Source: Pseudomonas urmiensis
Lineage (GTDB): Bacteria; Pseudomonadota; Gammaproteobacteria; Pseudomonadales; Pseudomonadaceae
Length of the DNA: 64,000 bases
Direction: 5' to 3'
NCBI RefSeq assembly: GCF_014268815.2
Contig: NZ_JABWRE020000001.1
Span: forward strand, 1,679,001 to 1,743,000
Part shown: positions 1-8,067 of the stretch, one piece after another
Layout of the letters: each line of letters starts with the position of its first letter
Position numbering within the stretch: position 1 is the stretch's first letter
The notes under the pieces: generated by a model
Databases searched by the model: none
What the model was told of the DNA's origin: nothing
The model's input: the letters and a program-made list of their open reading frames with translations, nothing else
Program-made: the position numbers and the translations under genes

Positions 1-564
1 GATCAGCAGCGGGTAAAGCAGCATCGACAGGGTGCCGAACAGCACCACGCTGCCGACCGCCATGGCGCTCTTGTGCGGCTTGGAACGCAGCGCCGATTCG
101 AACGCGAGCACGGCCGCAGCGCCACAGATGGCACTGCCGGCGGCGGTGAGCAAGGCCGTATCGCGATCGAGCTTGAACAGTTTCATCCCCACCCCCAGGC
201 CAATCAGCAGGGTGCTGGAAACGATCAGCAGCGACACCGTCAGCCCCGACCAGCCGACCTGGGCAATCTCCTGCAAACTCACGCGCAGACCGAACCACGC
301 CACGGCGATGCGCAGCAGGCCGCGTGCGGAAAAATTGATGCCGGCCGCCCAACTGGGCGGCACTCCCTGGCGCAACGCGTTGCCGTACAGGGCGCCAGCG
401 ATGATGCCGACGATCAGCGGGCTGATGCCCAGGTTGGCAAAAAAAGGCAAGGCGGCCAGTTGGGTAACTGCCAGAGCGAACAAGGCGACAAACAAAATGC
501 CATTGAGCCGCCCACGGGTATCGTGGGTAGGCGCAAGGCTGGGGGTGGCTGGGACCGTGGCCAT
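1..564 (-). CDS. yeiH: YeiH/UPF0324 family putative sulfate exporter (3' part outside window)
   Basis: Reading on the minus strand from ATG at 564, behind a GGAG ribosome site, gives 188 residues that run off the left edge, so the C-terminal part is missing. The segment is rich in hydrophobic helices, and the stretch around GSAICGAAAV is characteristic of the YeiH/UPF0324 family of inner-membrane proteins, often called putative sulfate exporters. The gene is divergent from a LysR regulator at 680, the same arrangement as yeiH/yeiE in enterobacteria. I infer that the regulator controls it. The transported substrate is not shown by the sequence. Confidence 0.85.
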   Translation of the reverse strand, partial: MATVPATPSLAPTHDTRGRLNGILFVALFALAVTQLAALPFFANLGISPLIVGIIAGALYGNALRQGVPPSWAAGINFSARGLLRIAVAWFGLRVSLQEIAQVGWSGLTVSLLIVSSTLLIGLGVGMKLFKLDRDTALLTAAGSAICGAAAVLAFESALRSKPHKSAMAVGSVVLFGTLSMLLYPLLI

Positions 565-614
565 GGTGTGTCCTCCGATCGAGGTGTTGCTGAGATGGCC
601 TTAGGGTAATTCGG

Positions 615-628
615 TTATAAGCTTATAA
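615..628. promoter_or_regulatory. Perfect 14-bp palindrome in divergent promoter (LysR-type operator candidate)
   Basis: TTATAAGCTTATAA reads identically on both strands and lies midway between the divergent transporter (start 564) and LysR gene (start 680). LysR proteins bind AT-rich interrupted dyads of this kind, so it is a plausible operator. Function is inferred from sequence and position only. Confidence 0.5.
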
Positions 629-679
629 AAAATCGTCATTTGGGATGGCAAGTATCCGCTAAGCTGATATTTTCAATGG

Positions 680-1558
680 ATGACCCCAGAACAGCTGATA
701 ACCTTCGCCACCGTTGCCGAGCACGGCAATATCAGTCATGCAGCACTCGCCCTGCATTTGTCGCAGCCTGCCGTGTCCGGCCAGCTCAAGCTGTTGCAGG
801 AGGAGTTTGGCGAGCCGCTGTACCAGCGCGCCGGGCGTGGTGTACGCCTGACTGCTGCGGGCGAGCAACTGCTCGGCCACGCCCAGCGACTGCGCGAAAC
901 CTTCCGCCAGGCCCAGGCGCTGCGAGATGCACTGCGCGGCCTGGAGCGCGGTACCCTGCGCATTGGCGCCAGCACCACCCCGGCCAGCTACCTGCTGCCT
1001 TATCTGATCGCCGATTTCCGTCAGCGCTATCCAGACATCGTGGTTAGCACGGAAAACGGCAACACCGCTGAGATCGTTGCAGCGCTGGGCTCACTGGACA
1101 TCGCCTTGATCGAGGGGCCACCGGGGCAGGAGCTGCCATTGGGCACGCGTGTCACTGCCTGGCGCGAGGATGAGATCGTCGCCATCGTGCCCAGTGATCA
1201 TCCGCTCGCCGCAGCGGGCCAAGCGCAGACCTTGCAGGCGCTCGGTGACTACCCGCTGGTGCTGCGCGAAAGCGGCTCCGGCGTACGCCAACTGGTCGAG
1301 CGGGCTTTTGCTCGCTGCGGTGTGGCGATGCGCGTGGGGCTGGAGATTGCTGGGGTGGAAGGGGTCAAGGAGGCGGTGCGCGCGGGGATGGGGGTAGGCT
1401 TTGTCTCGGCGATGTCGATCCGTCATGAAGATGGCGCGCTGCGTCAGTTGCGCATTGCTCCTGAGCCCCTGACGCGACGGTTCTCGATATTGATGCCGCA
1501 CGCCGCAACGCCGTCGCGGGTGGCAGCACGCTTCTTCCAATTGTGCGCTGAGCAGTGA
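680..1558 (+). CDS. LysR-family transcriptional regulator (YeiE-like)
   Basis: A 292-residue protein of normal LysR length. The N-terminal winged helix-turn-helix covers about residues 1-60 and contains the typical LSQPAVSGQLKLLQ recognition segment. The rest is the two-lobed effector-binding domain (about 88-290). It is divergent from the YeiH-like transporter with a palindrome between them, so it most likely regulates that gene and itself. The effector cannot be read from the sequence. The ribosome site before the ATG is weak, but this start gives a full-length N-terminus. Confidence 0.88.
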   Translation: MTPEQLITFATVAEHGNISHAALALHLSQPAVSGQLKLLQEEFGEPLYQRAGRGVRLTAAGEQLLGHAQRLRETFRQAQALRDALRGLERGTLRIGASTTPASYLLPYLIADFRQRYPDIVVSTENGNTAEIVAALGSLDIALIEGPPGQELPLGTRVTAWREDEIVAIVPSDHPLAAAGQAQTLQALGDYPLVLRESGSGVRQLVERAFARCGVAMRVGLEIAGVEGVKEAVRAGMGVGFVSAMSIRHEDGALRQLRIAPEPLTRRFSILMPHAATPSRVAARFFQLCAEQ

Positions 1559-1607
1559 CTGGGCTAGCCTGCGCTGATAACTCGTGCAGGACGGCTATGC
1601 TTTTCCC

Positions 1608-2006
1608 ATGACCAGCCCCTCCCTACGCCAACCCTGCCCGCCAGGCGCCTGCATCTGTGGTCGCGAACGCCTGGAGCAATGCCCTGCCAACGCGCAGCGT
1701 ATTCTGCTGCTCACCCGCCAGGAAGAAAAACGCCTGCTCGAACGCTTGGAGAACCTCAAGGACTTGGACGACCTGCATCGCCTGCAACTGCGCTTGTACG
1801 ATCAGTTGGGCATTCGCCTGAGCATTGCCCCTGGCCACAACGAAGTGCGCACCATGCGCGGTATCGTCATCGAACTGGCCGAGCAACCTGGCCTGTGCCG
1901 CAAGACCCGCCAGGCCATCCCCGCGGCAATTCGGCGGGGCCTTGAGCGTAATCCTGAAGTCGCTTACCGGCTGCTCGACGTTCACGACCTGCTGCGTGAT
2001 GCCTAG
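1608..2006 (+). CDS. Conserved hypothetical protein with N-terminal CxC motif
   Basis: A 132-residue protein if started at ATG 1608; a GTG at 1584 in the same frame would add eight residues. The N-terminus has a PPGACICGRE motif with a CxC pair and another cysteine soon after (EQCPAN), suggestive of metal or redox chemistry. The remainder is charged and helical (EEKRLLERLENLKDLDDLH). There is no signal peptide or membrane helix, so it is probably cytoplasmic. It converges with the LysE-type exporter: the stop codons overlap (2006 and 2003). I do not recognise its function. Confidence 0.7.
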   Translation: MTSPSLRQPCPPGACICGRERLEQCPANAQRILLLTRQEEKRLLERLENLKDLDDLHRLQLRLYDQLGIRLSIAPGHNEVRTMRGIVIELAEQPGLCRKTRQAIPAAIRRGLERNPEVAYRLLDVHDLLRDA

Positions 2007-2620
2007 CGCATCGCCGCTAATTTGATGCCAAACCCGACCAGGCATGCCCCGGCCAAGCGCTCGAGCAGGTTCGACACCTTGGGGCTGGCGCGCATGCGCT
2101 CGGCCAGGTGATGGGTCAACAGCACGGCGACCAGGCCATAGAGCAAGGTCAGCGCCGCTACCGTCACCGCCATGAAGGCGAAGGTCACTACGCCCTGGTG
2201 GCGCACCGGGTCGATGAACAGCGGGAAGAACGCCATGTAGAACATGATCGCCTTGGGATTGAGCAGGGTGATCAGCATGGTCTGGCGCAGGTAGCGACCG
2301 TTGTCCATGCGGCTTTCCCGTGGTGCGCCGCCCGGTTTGCTGAAGACCATGCGCAAGCCCAGCCAGGCCAGGTAGGCTGCGCCTGCCCACTGCACCACGT
2401 GGAAGGCTGTCGGGTAAGTTGCCAGCAGGGTTGCGACGCCGGCCACCGCCAGCCACATCAACACCTGATCGCCAAGAATCACCCCGAAAGTCGCCGCCAG
2501 GCCACCCTTGATGCCGCCTTTGCCGGTGGCGGTGATCAAGGCGAAGTTACCCGGCCCAGGGATGGCCAGGAGGATGAGGAACGCGATCACGAATGCGCCG
2601 TAGTCGGTCACGCCAAGCAT
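2003..2620 (-). CDS. LysE/RhtB family amino-acid exporter
   Basis: A 205-residue inner-membrane protein with about six hydrophobic helices. The N-terminus contains the PGPGNFALI motif with surrounding glycines that marks the LysE/RhtB family, followed by GGLAATFGVILGD. These proteins export amino acids or derivatives by proton antiport; the substrate is not evident. ATG at 2620 was chosen because it begins just before the first helix as in family members. Upstream in-frame starts to 2695 would add a non-conserved leader. The 3' end overlaps the end of the convergent hypothetical gene by four bases. Confidence 0.87.
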   Translation of the reverse strand: MLGVTDYGAFVIAFLILLAIPGPGNFALITATGKGGIKGGLAATFGVILGDQVLMWLAVAGVATLLATYPTAFHVVQWAGAAYLAWLGLRMVFSKPGGAPRESRMDNGRYLRQTMLITLLNPKAIMFYMAFFPLFIDPVRHQGVVTFAFMAVTVAALTLLYGLVAVLLTHHLAERMRASPKVSNLLERLAGACLVGFGIKLAAMR

Positions 2621-2714
2621 GCTGATGACTCCAGGGTGGGCTGGGGAAGGTAGGACAACGATATATGCCATCATCGGCGGCGTTTGCAAAGGCACAGTGT
2701 AGGCCTGAGTTGAC

Positions 2715-2738
2715 TAATTTTTCTGAAGCTTCCTACGT
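2715..2738 (+). promoter_or_regulatory. PvdS-type iron-starvation promoter upstream of mbtH
   Basis: TAATT at 2715-2719, sixteen bases, then CGT at 2736-2738. The known PvdS (ECF sigma) iron-starvation box is TAAAT-N16-CGT, so one base differs while the spacing is exact. It shares CTGAA in the spacer with the box before pvdA at 13195-13218. It lies about 60 bases before the mbtH start. Assignment is by motif match. Confidence 0.65.
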
Positions 2739-2799
2739 TTAGTGAAGAGCCGCCCTGCGCCGGGTGCGCAGCGGCCTTCATCATTCAAGGAGACAGGCA

Positions 2800-3021
2800 A
2801 TGACTTCCGTATTCGACCGCGACGACATCGTGTTCCAGGTAGTGGTCAACCACGAAGAGCAGTATTCGATCTGGCCCGACTACAAGGCGATCCCCGCCGG
2901 CTGGCGCGCCGCTGGCAAGAGCGGACTGAAAAAGGACTGCCTGGCCTACATCGATGAAGTCTGGACTGACATGCGTCCGTTGAGCCTGCGCCAGAAGATG
3001 GCAGAAGCCGTGGCCCAGTGA
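2800..3021 (+). CDS. MbtH-like protein (pyoverdine synthetase accessory factor)
   Basis: A 73-residue protein with the MbtH family signature: [10 protein letters not shown] near residues 18-27 and WTDMRPLS near the C-terminus. MbtH proteins bind and activate the adenylation domains of non-ribosomal peptide synthetases. ATG 2800 is preceded by AAGGAG-like CAAGGAGACAGGCA. It matches the P. aeruginosa PA2412 position, next to a type II thioesterase ten bases downstream, and a PvdS-type promoter precedes it. I infer that it serves pyoverdine synthetases encoded elsewhere, since none lies in this window. Confidence 0.93.
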   Translation: MTSVFDRDDIVFQVVVNHEEQYSIWPDYKAIPAGWRAAGKSGLKKDCLAYIDEVWTDMRPLSLRQKMAEAVAQ

Positions 3022-3031
3022 GGCGTTATCG

Positions 3032-3751
3032 GTGACTGCAGTGAATCTGTTGTGCCTGCCTTACTCCGGTGCCAGCGCCATGGTTTACAACCGCTGGCGG
3101 CGCAAGCTGCCGGCCTGGTTGCAGGTGCGGCCGGTTGAGCTGCCTGGGCGCGGTGCGCGCATGGGCGAAGCCTTGCACACCGACATGCAGGCCCTGGCCA
3201 GGCAGCTCGCCAGCGAGCAGCGCCTGGCCGCCAGCACGCCCTACGCGTTGCTTGGCCATAGCTTGGGCGCGCTGCTGGCCTTCGAGCTTGCCCATGAGTT
3301 GCAGGCACTGGGCTGTGCGCCGCCGCTGGCGTTGTTTGCCTGCGGCACTGCGGCGCCGACCCGGCGCGAGGACTACGACGGCAAGAACTGGCGTGTTGAG
3401 AAAAGCGACGACGAGTTGATCGCCGAGCTGCGCGAGCTGCAAGGCACTCCGGAAGAAGTCTTGGCCCATGCTGAGCTGATGAGCCTGACCCTGCCCATTC
3501 TGCGCGCTGACTTCCTCCTGTGTGGTCACTATGCCTACCGTCAGCGGCCAGCGTTGCGCTGCCCGCTGCATGTATTGGGCGGCGCAGATGACCGGGCCAG
3601 TGAAGAGCAGCTGTTGGCCTGGGGCCAGGAAACGCTGGCTGAGTTTTCCTTGCAGACCTTCCCAGGCGGACACTTCTTCATTCATGAGCACGAGGAGCGG
3701 GTCCTGGCCGTGTTGGCCCAAGCGCTCGCGCCGCATCGCCTGAGCGCTTGA
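3032..3751 (+). CDS. Type II thioesterase of non-ribosomal peptide synthesis (PA2411-like)
   Basis: A 239-residue alpha/beta hydrolase. The nucleophile motif GHSLGA lies at residues 75-80 with Ser77. A later Asp (LGGADDRAS) and His (PGGHFFIHEHE) complete the triad. Type II thioesterases remove misprimed or stalled acyl groups from carrier proteins of peptide synthetases. The start is GTG at 3032, ten bases after the mbtH stop, so the two are probably co-transcribed. The mbtH-thioesterase pair next to fpv genes is the pyoverdine arrangement of fluorescent pseudomonads (PA2412-PA2411). Confidence 0.9.
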   Translation: MTAVNLLCLPYSGASAMVYNRWRRKLPAWLQVRPVELPGRGARMGEALHTDMQALARQLASEQRLAASTPYALLGHSLGALLAFELAHELQALGCAPPLALFACGTAAPTRREDYDGKNWRVEKSDDELIAELRELQGTPEEVLAHAELMSLTLPILRADFLLCGHYAYRQRPALRCPLHVLGGADDRASEEQLLAWGQETLAEFSLQTFPGGHFFIHEHEERVLAVLAQALAPHRLSA

Positions 3752-3808
3752 TTGACGGCGTCTCTTGCATGGGCGAGGCTTGAGCTTTTCCCAGGCAAGA
3801 GGCTGACA

Positions 3809-4360
3809 ATGCTGATCGATCCGCACAAGGCCACGCTGTTGGTGGTCGACATCCAGGAAAAGCTCATCGGCGCCATGAGCGATCCACAGGGCACGCGCGC
3901 GCGGGCACGCTGGCTGCTCGCGGCGAGCGCCGAGCTGGAGCTGCCGACAGTGATTTCCGAGCAGTATCCCAAAGGCCTCGGGCCGACCTTGGCTGAGCTC
4001 AAGGCGGCCTCGCCTGGCGCCCAGATCGTCGAGAAAAACCACTTCTCCTGTGTGGCCGCGCAATGCTTGCCGGCCAGTCTGCTCGAGCGTGAGCAGGTGA
4101 TCGTCTGTGGTATGGAAACCCACGTCTGCGTGCTGCAGACCGTGCTCGGCCTGCGTGCGCTGGGCAAGCAGGTATTCGTGGTCGAGGACGCCTGCGACAG
4201 CCGCACCCCGGCCAGTAAAGCCGCAGGCCTGGCGCGCATGCGCGATGCTGGCGCCCAGCTGGTGACTGGCGAAATGGTGCTGTTCGAGCTGATGGGCAGC
4301 GCTAGCCATCCGCTGTTTCGCCACATCAGCAAGACCTACCTGGTCGGTGAGCAGCCCTGA
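3809..4360 (+). CDS. Isochorismatase-fold cysteine hydrolase
   Basis: A 183-residue protein of the isochorismatase/nicotinamidase superfamily. The catalytic triad is visible as Asp14 (VVDIQEKL), Lys76 (VEKNHFSC) and Cys107 (GMETHVCV). ATG 3809 was preferred over earlier starts because GCAAGAGG precedes it and the protein then begins as family members do. It follows the thioesterase by 57 bases on the same strand and may share its transcript. The substrate is unknown. There is no isochorismate-using siderophore pathway nearby, so a true isochorismatase role is unlikely. Confidence 0.85.
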   Translation: MLIDPHKATLLVVDIQEKLIGAMSDPQGTRARARWLLAASAELELPTVISEQYPKGLGPTLAELKAASPGAQIVEKNHFSCVAAQCLPASLLEREQVIVCGMETHVCVLQTVLGLRALGKQVFVVEDACDSRTPASKAAGLARMRDAGAQLVTGEMVLFELMGSASHPLFRHISKTYLVGEQP

Positions 4361-4386
4361 ACGCGCGTATTGCAACGGCAGGGCTG

Positions 4387-5439
4387 ATGGTGCTGGCGCT
4401 GCTGCAGGGTTGTGCCGGGCGGCGCGAGGAACAACAGGCTGCTGATCCTGCCCAGGTACGTGCCCAGTTGATGCGCCTGCTGCCTGCCCAGGTCAAGGAC
4501 CGCCAGGGCTGGGCGCAGGACATCCAAACCGCCTTCCAAGCCCAGCACATCACCGCAAGCAAGAGCAATCTCTGCGCGGTCTTGGCGGTGACCGAGCAGG
4601 AGTCGACCTTCAGCGCTGACCCGCAAGTGCCCAATCTTGGGCGGATCGCACGCCAGGAGATCGATCGACGGGCAGCCCGACTGCACATTCCCCGGCTGCT
4701 GGTCGATGGCGCGCTGAATACCCCCTCTGCCAACGGCAAGACCTACCAGCAACGCCTGCTCGCCGTGCGCAGTGAAAAGCAACTGAGTGCGCTGTTCGAT
4801 GATTTCATCGCCGGACTGCCGCTTGGGCGCACCTTGCTCGATGGCCTCAACCCGGTGCACACCGGCGGGCCGATGCAGGTCAGCATCGCGTTCGCCGAAC
4901 GCCATGCCAAGGACTACCCGTACAGCTATGCCGGGACGATTCGCCAGGAAGTGTTCAGTCGGCGCGGCGGCATGTATTTCGGCATCGCCCATCTACTGGG
5001 CTATCCGGCCAACTACCAGCGCCAGCTGTATCGCTTCGCCGACTTCAATGCCGGTTGGTACGCCAGCCGCGATGCGGCGTTCCAGGCTGCCTTGAGCCAG
5101 GTGACGGGGATTAAGTTGGCGCTCGATGGCGACTTGATCGCGCCGGGGGCCATCATGCCCGGCAGCACCGAGCAGGCAGCGCGCAAACTGGGGCGCCAGC
5201 TTGGCCTGCGCAATACCCAGATTCGCAGCCAGCTGGAGGAGAGCGACAGCCTCGAGTTTGAACACACCGAGCTGTATCGCGGGGTGTTTGCCCTGGCCGA
5301 TGCCAAGGCGGGCAAGCAAGTGCCACGGGCGGTGTTGCCGGGGATCGAGCTCAAGAGCCCGAAGATAACCCGCAAGCTGACCACGGCGTGGTTTGCAGGG
5401 CGAGTGGATGAGCGCTATGAACGTTGCATGAGGCGCTAG
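4387..5439 (+). CDS. DUF1615 family lipoprotein
   Basis: A 350-residue protein of the DUF1615 family, read as an outer- or periplasm-facing lipoprotein. The motif LLQGC sits just after the start as a lipobox, but the signal sequence is too short from ATG 4387. The frame stays open upstream to a TGA at 4348-4350, with only a CTG (4357, overlapping the previous stop) and an ATT (4369) as alternative starts. Either would supply the missing Arg-containing n-region (residues NARIATAGL). The true start is probably one of these rare codons. Features include E-rich SALT-like lysozyme-type region LAVTEQEST. Function is unknown; a murein-related role is possible. Confidence 0.72.
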   Translation: MVLALLQGCAGRREEQQAADPAQVRAQLMRLLPAQVKDRQGWAQDIQTAFQAQHITASKSNLCAVLAVTEQESTFSADPQVPNLGRIARQEIDRRAARLHIPRLLVDGALNTPSANGKTYQQRLLAVRSEKQLSALFDDFIAGLPLGRTLLDGLNPVHTGGPMQVSIAFAERHAKDYPYSYAGTIRQEVFSRRGGMYFGIAHLLGYPANYQRQLYRFADFNAGWYASRDAAFQAALSQVTGIKLALDGDLIAPGAIMPGSTEQAARKLGRQLGLRNTQIRSQLEESDSLEFEHTELYRGVFALADAKAGKQVPRAVLPGIELKSPKITRKLTTAWFAGRVDERYERCMRR

Positions 5440-5484
5440 CCCGGCGGCGCGCAATTGGCGCATAAGGTGTTGCAGCGCCGCCGA

Positions 5485-5504
5485 AGAGGCCCGTGAGGGC
5501 CTCT
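5485..5504. terminator. Stem-loop terminator between convergent genes
   Basis: AGAGGCCC, loop GTGA, GGGCCTCT: a perfect 8-bp stem between the convergent DUF1615 gene (ends 5439) and fpvF-like gene (ends 5514). It probably terminates transcription from both sides, although the T-tract is weak. Confidence 0.6.
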
Positions 5505-5513
5505 CTACCTACA

Positions 5514-6425
5514 TCAGCCTTGACTCAATGCCCCGACCACCTGCTCGACACTGGCTTTGAGCCCGGCCAGGGTATCTTCAGGATCGCTATCGACCACCAG
5601 CAGCTTGGCGCCAGCGGCCTTGATCACCTCAGCTACAGCCGGATCAGGTTGGCGGTGGTGCAGCACCAGCGCCACGTCCTGGCCCTTGAGGTTATCGGCC
5701 AAGGCCTTGAGCGCCGCCTCATCCCATTTGTCCTCGGCCGGCAACGGCTGATCGACCACATCCAGGTTCAGTCCGCTGGCCAGATAGCCCAGGCGTTCCG
5801 ACAAGCTGACCACGCTGAGGTTGTCAGCCTCGGCCAAGCGGCTCTGGCTGCTTGAAATCAGTTCCAGCATCTGCCGCTTGAGGGTGGCGAGGTTGGCCTG
5901 GATCTTGTCCTTGTCAGCGGGCGACAGGCGCTCCAGGTCACTGGCCATGACATCGGCCATGCGCCCCAGGTTGGTCGGGTTGAGCCATGGATAACCGGCA
6001 AAGGCATCGTCACCCTGTACCGCGATGCCTGGCAGGGCGCCGTCGACCGGCCGCGCTGCATCGATCTCGACGATGCGGATGTTGCTGCGCCGGGCCATTG
6101 GATACAGCGGGTCATCGCGCCAGATCGAGCGCAGGCCAATTACCGCATCGGCCTGCTGCGCGGCTTTGTGCAGGCTCGCCCCGCCACGGCCGCTGAAGTA
6201 CGAAGGCTGGCGGGTCGCCGGCAGGTTGGCCGGCGCGGCACGCTTGAGCTGCACCGAGGTGCCGTCGAGCAGGCTGGCGGCCAGGCTATGGGTCACCGGC
6301 AAGGTGGTCAGCACGCTGGTGGCGGCGCTGTTTTGCGCGCGCGCCGCAGGTTGCGCCGCCAACGCCAGGCCAGGCAGGCCAGCCAGGGCGAGGGCCAGGG
6401 TCAGATGCTTGAGGTTCAGGGTCAT
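5514..6425 (-). CDS. fpvF: FpvF-like periplasmic metal/siderophore-binding protein
   Basis: A 303-residue cluster A-I type solute-binding protein with an N-terminal signal peptide (cleavage likely after LALA, near residue 21). It resembles the ZnuA/metal-binding group. It is the second binding protein of the operon, last in order, and overlaps the permease by the ATGA arrangement. In P. aeruginosa the equivalent PA2410 is FpvF, which works with FpvC to receive ferripyoverdine or released iron in the periplasm. The acid-rich metal-binding loop of ZnuA proteins is absent. Confidence 0.85.
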   Translation of the reverse strand: MTLNLKHLTLALALAGLPGLALAAQPAARAQNSAATSVLTTLPVTHSLAASLLDGTSVQLKRAAPANLPATRQPSYFSGRGGASLHKAAQQADAVIGLRSIWRDDPLYPMARRSNIRIVEIDAARPVDGALPGIAVQGDDAFAGYPWLNPTNLGRMADVMASDLERLSPADKDKIQANLATLKRQMLELISSSQSRLAEADNLSVVSLSERLGYLASGLNLDVVDQPLPAEDKWDEAALKALADNLKGQDVALVLHHRQPDPAVAEVIKAAGAKLLVVDSDPEDTLAGLKASVEQVVGALSQG

Positions 6426-7321
6426 GCCGGGTTTCCTTGCAGGCGGGGGACGAGTGCGCGGGCCAGCGCGGCGAGGGCGAAGCAGACACCGGCGACCAGG
6501 ATGATCGCAGCGCCCGACGGCACCGGCAGGTCGAAGACGATCGGCAGCAGGATGCCGCACAGGGTGCTCAAGGTCGCGATCACTACCGAGATGAAGAAAA
6601 AGCCCTTGAGCGACTGGCTCACCAGGCGTGCGGCAGCGGCGGGAATCACCAGCAGCGCGCCGACCAGGATGGCGCCAATGACTTTCACCGAGGCCACGGT
6701 GACCAGGGTCACCAGCACCACGAACAGGTAGTCCAGGGTCTTTACCGCAACCCCACGCACCGCCGCCAGCTGCGGGTTGAAGCTGGCCAGCATGATCCGG
6801 TTGTACAGCGGCAGGGCCAAGGCCAGCACCAGGATCGCAACGATCCCCAGCACCACCAGGTCCTGGGCGCTGACCGTCAGCACCGAGCCGAACAGCACGT
6901 TTTCCAGGATGTGCACGTTGATCTTGCCCGCCAGCATCAGCAGCAGGCTTGCACCGAGCGCCAGCGACACCGACAAGAACACCCCGATCAGAGTGTCCGG
7001 CGACAGCCCGGTGCGGTTACGCAGGAAGTTGAGCAGGATGCCGAACAGCAGGCAGTAGCCGAACAGGCTGCCATACGGGCCGGTGTAGGGCTCGCCGAGC
7101 AGGATGCCGATGGCCACCCCGGTCAAGGCTGCGTGGCCGACTGCTTCGGAGAAGAAGGCAAAACGCTTGACCACCACCAGGGTGCCCAGGCCGCCCAGCA
7201 CCGGGCCGATCATCAGGCCGGCGATCAGGGCATTGATCACGAAACCGTAGGCCAGCGCCTCCGGTAAGTAGCCAGCGCTGGCCCATTCCTGGACCAGTTG
7301 GCGGAAGGCTTCAAAGCTCAT
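6422..7321 (-). CDS. fpvE: FpvE-like ABC transporter permease (ABC-3 metal family)
   Basis: A 299-residue inner-membrane permease with about eight hydrophobic helices, of the ABC-3 (zinc/manganese/iron) family. Typical segments include VVVKRFAFFSEAVGHAALTG near the N-terminus, corresponding to the coupling region, and VGALLVIPAAAARL. Its start ATG overlaps the TGA of the ATPase gene as TGATG, and its end overlaps the fpvF-like start as ATGA. This indicates translational coupling. It should import iron freed from pyoverdine in the periplasm, as proposed for PA2409. Confidence 0.88.
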   Translation of the reverse strand: MSFEAFRQLVQEWASAGYLPEALAYGFVINALIAGLMIGPVLGGLGTLVVVKRFAFFSEAVGHAALTGVAIGILLGEPYTGPYGSLFGYCLLFGILLNFLRNRTGLSPDTLIGVFLSVSLALGASLLLMLAGKINVHILENVLFGSVLTVSAQDLVVLGIVAILVLALALPLYNRIMLASFNPQLAAVRGVAVKTLDYLFVVLVTLVTVASVKVIGAILVGALLVIPAAAARLVSQSLKGFFFISVVIATLSTLCGILLPIVFDLPVPSGAAIILVAGVCFALAALARALVPRLQGNPA

Positions 7322-8067
7322 CAGGCGAGGCTCTCGCTGCGGGGGTGAACGGAGAACAGCCCGAGCAGGCGTTCTGGGGTCAGGGCCTGGGCCGGCGGGG
7401 CGTCGAACAGCACCTTGCGGTTCAGTCCGGTGACCCGATCGGCCAGGCGCAGCACCGCTTCCAGGTCGTGCTCGATCCACAGCACGGTGGTGCCGGCCTG
7501 GCGCCAGCTGTGCAGCAGTTGCTCGAACACCTGGATGCCGGCCTCGTCCAAGGCCGACATCGGCTCGTCCAGCACCAGCAGTTGCGGCTCAGGGATCAAC
7601 CCTTGGGCGAGCAGCACGCGCTGGCGCTCGCCGCCAGAGAGCGCGCCCATGCGCCGTTTGCGCTTGTCGAGCATGCCGACCCGCGCAAGCGCTGCGTCGA
7701 TGGCCGGTTGCACGCGCCGCGACAGGCCGAGGAAGGCCGGGCGGCGCTGGCACATGGCGGCCATGAAGTCGTCCACGGTCATCGGCAGGCCCCGATCGAA
7801 CTCCAATGCCTGGGGCACGTAGCCGATCACTTCGTGCTCGCTCGGCCAATTCAAGGTCAGCTGCCCTTGATGGGGCATCTGCCCGAGCAAGGTCTTGATC
7901 AACGAGCTCTTGCCGCCGCCATTGGGCCCGACGATGGCGTGCACGCTGCCTGGTGTGACGTTGAACGCGACCTGTTCAAGAATGCGCGTGCGGCCCAGGG
8001 TCAGGTCGATGCCGGCAAACTCGATGCGCGGTCCGCTGGCGACGGTGAGGTTGGCCGCCGCAGTCAT
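7321..8067 (-). CDS. fpvD: FpvD-like ABC transporter ATP-binding protein
   Basis: A 248-residue ATPase. Walker A is GPNGGGKSS, the signature is LSGGERQR, Walker B is LLVLDEPMSALD, and the switch histidine is in IEHDLE. It belongs to the metal-type ABC ATPases that pair with ABC-3 permeases. The start overlaps the end of the binding-protein gene by ATGA and its end overlaps the permease start. It powers the transporter formed with the FpvE-like permease and the FpvC/FpvF-like binding proteins at the inner membrane. Confidence 0.9.
   Translation of the reverse strand: MTAAANLTVASGPRIEFAGIDLTLGRTRILEQVAFNVTPGSVHAIVGPNGGGKSSLIKTLLGQMPHQGQLTLNWPSEHEVIGYVPQALEFDRGLPMTVDDFMAAMCQRRPAFLGLSRRVQPAIDAALARVGMLDKRKRRMGALSGGERQRVLLAQGLIPEPQLLVLDEPMSALDEAGIQVFEQLLHSWRQAGTTVLWIEHDLEAVLRLADRVTGLNRKVLFDAPPAQALTPERLLGLFSVHPRSESLA

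Noticed and set aside
2600..2700. Longer start for the LysE-type exporter at 2695
   Set aside because: The extra 25 residues are Pro-rich and not like the family N-terminus; ATG 2620 begins directly before the first helix.
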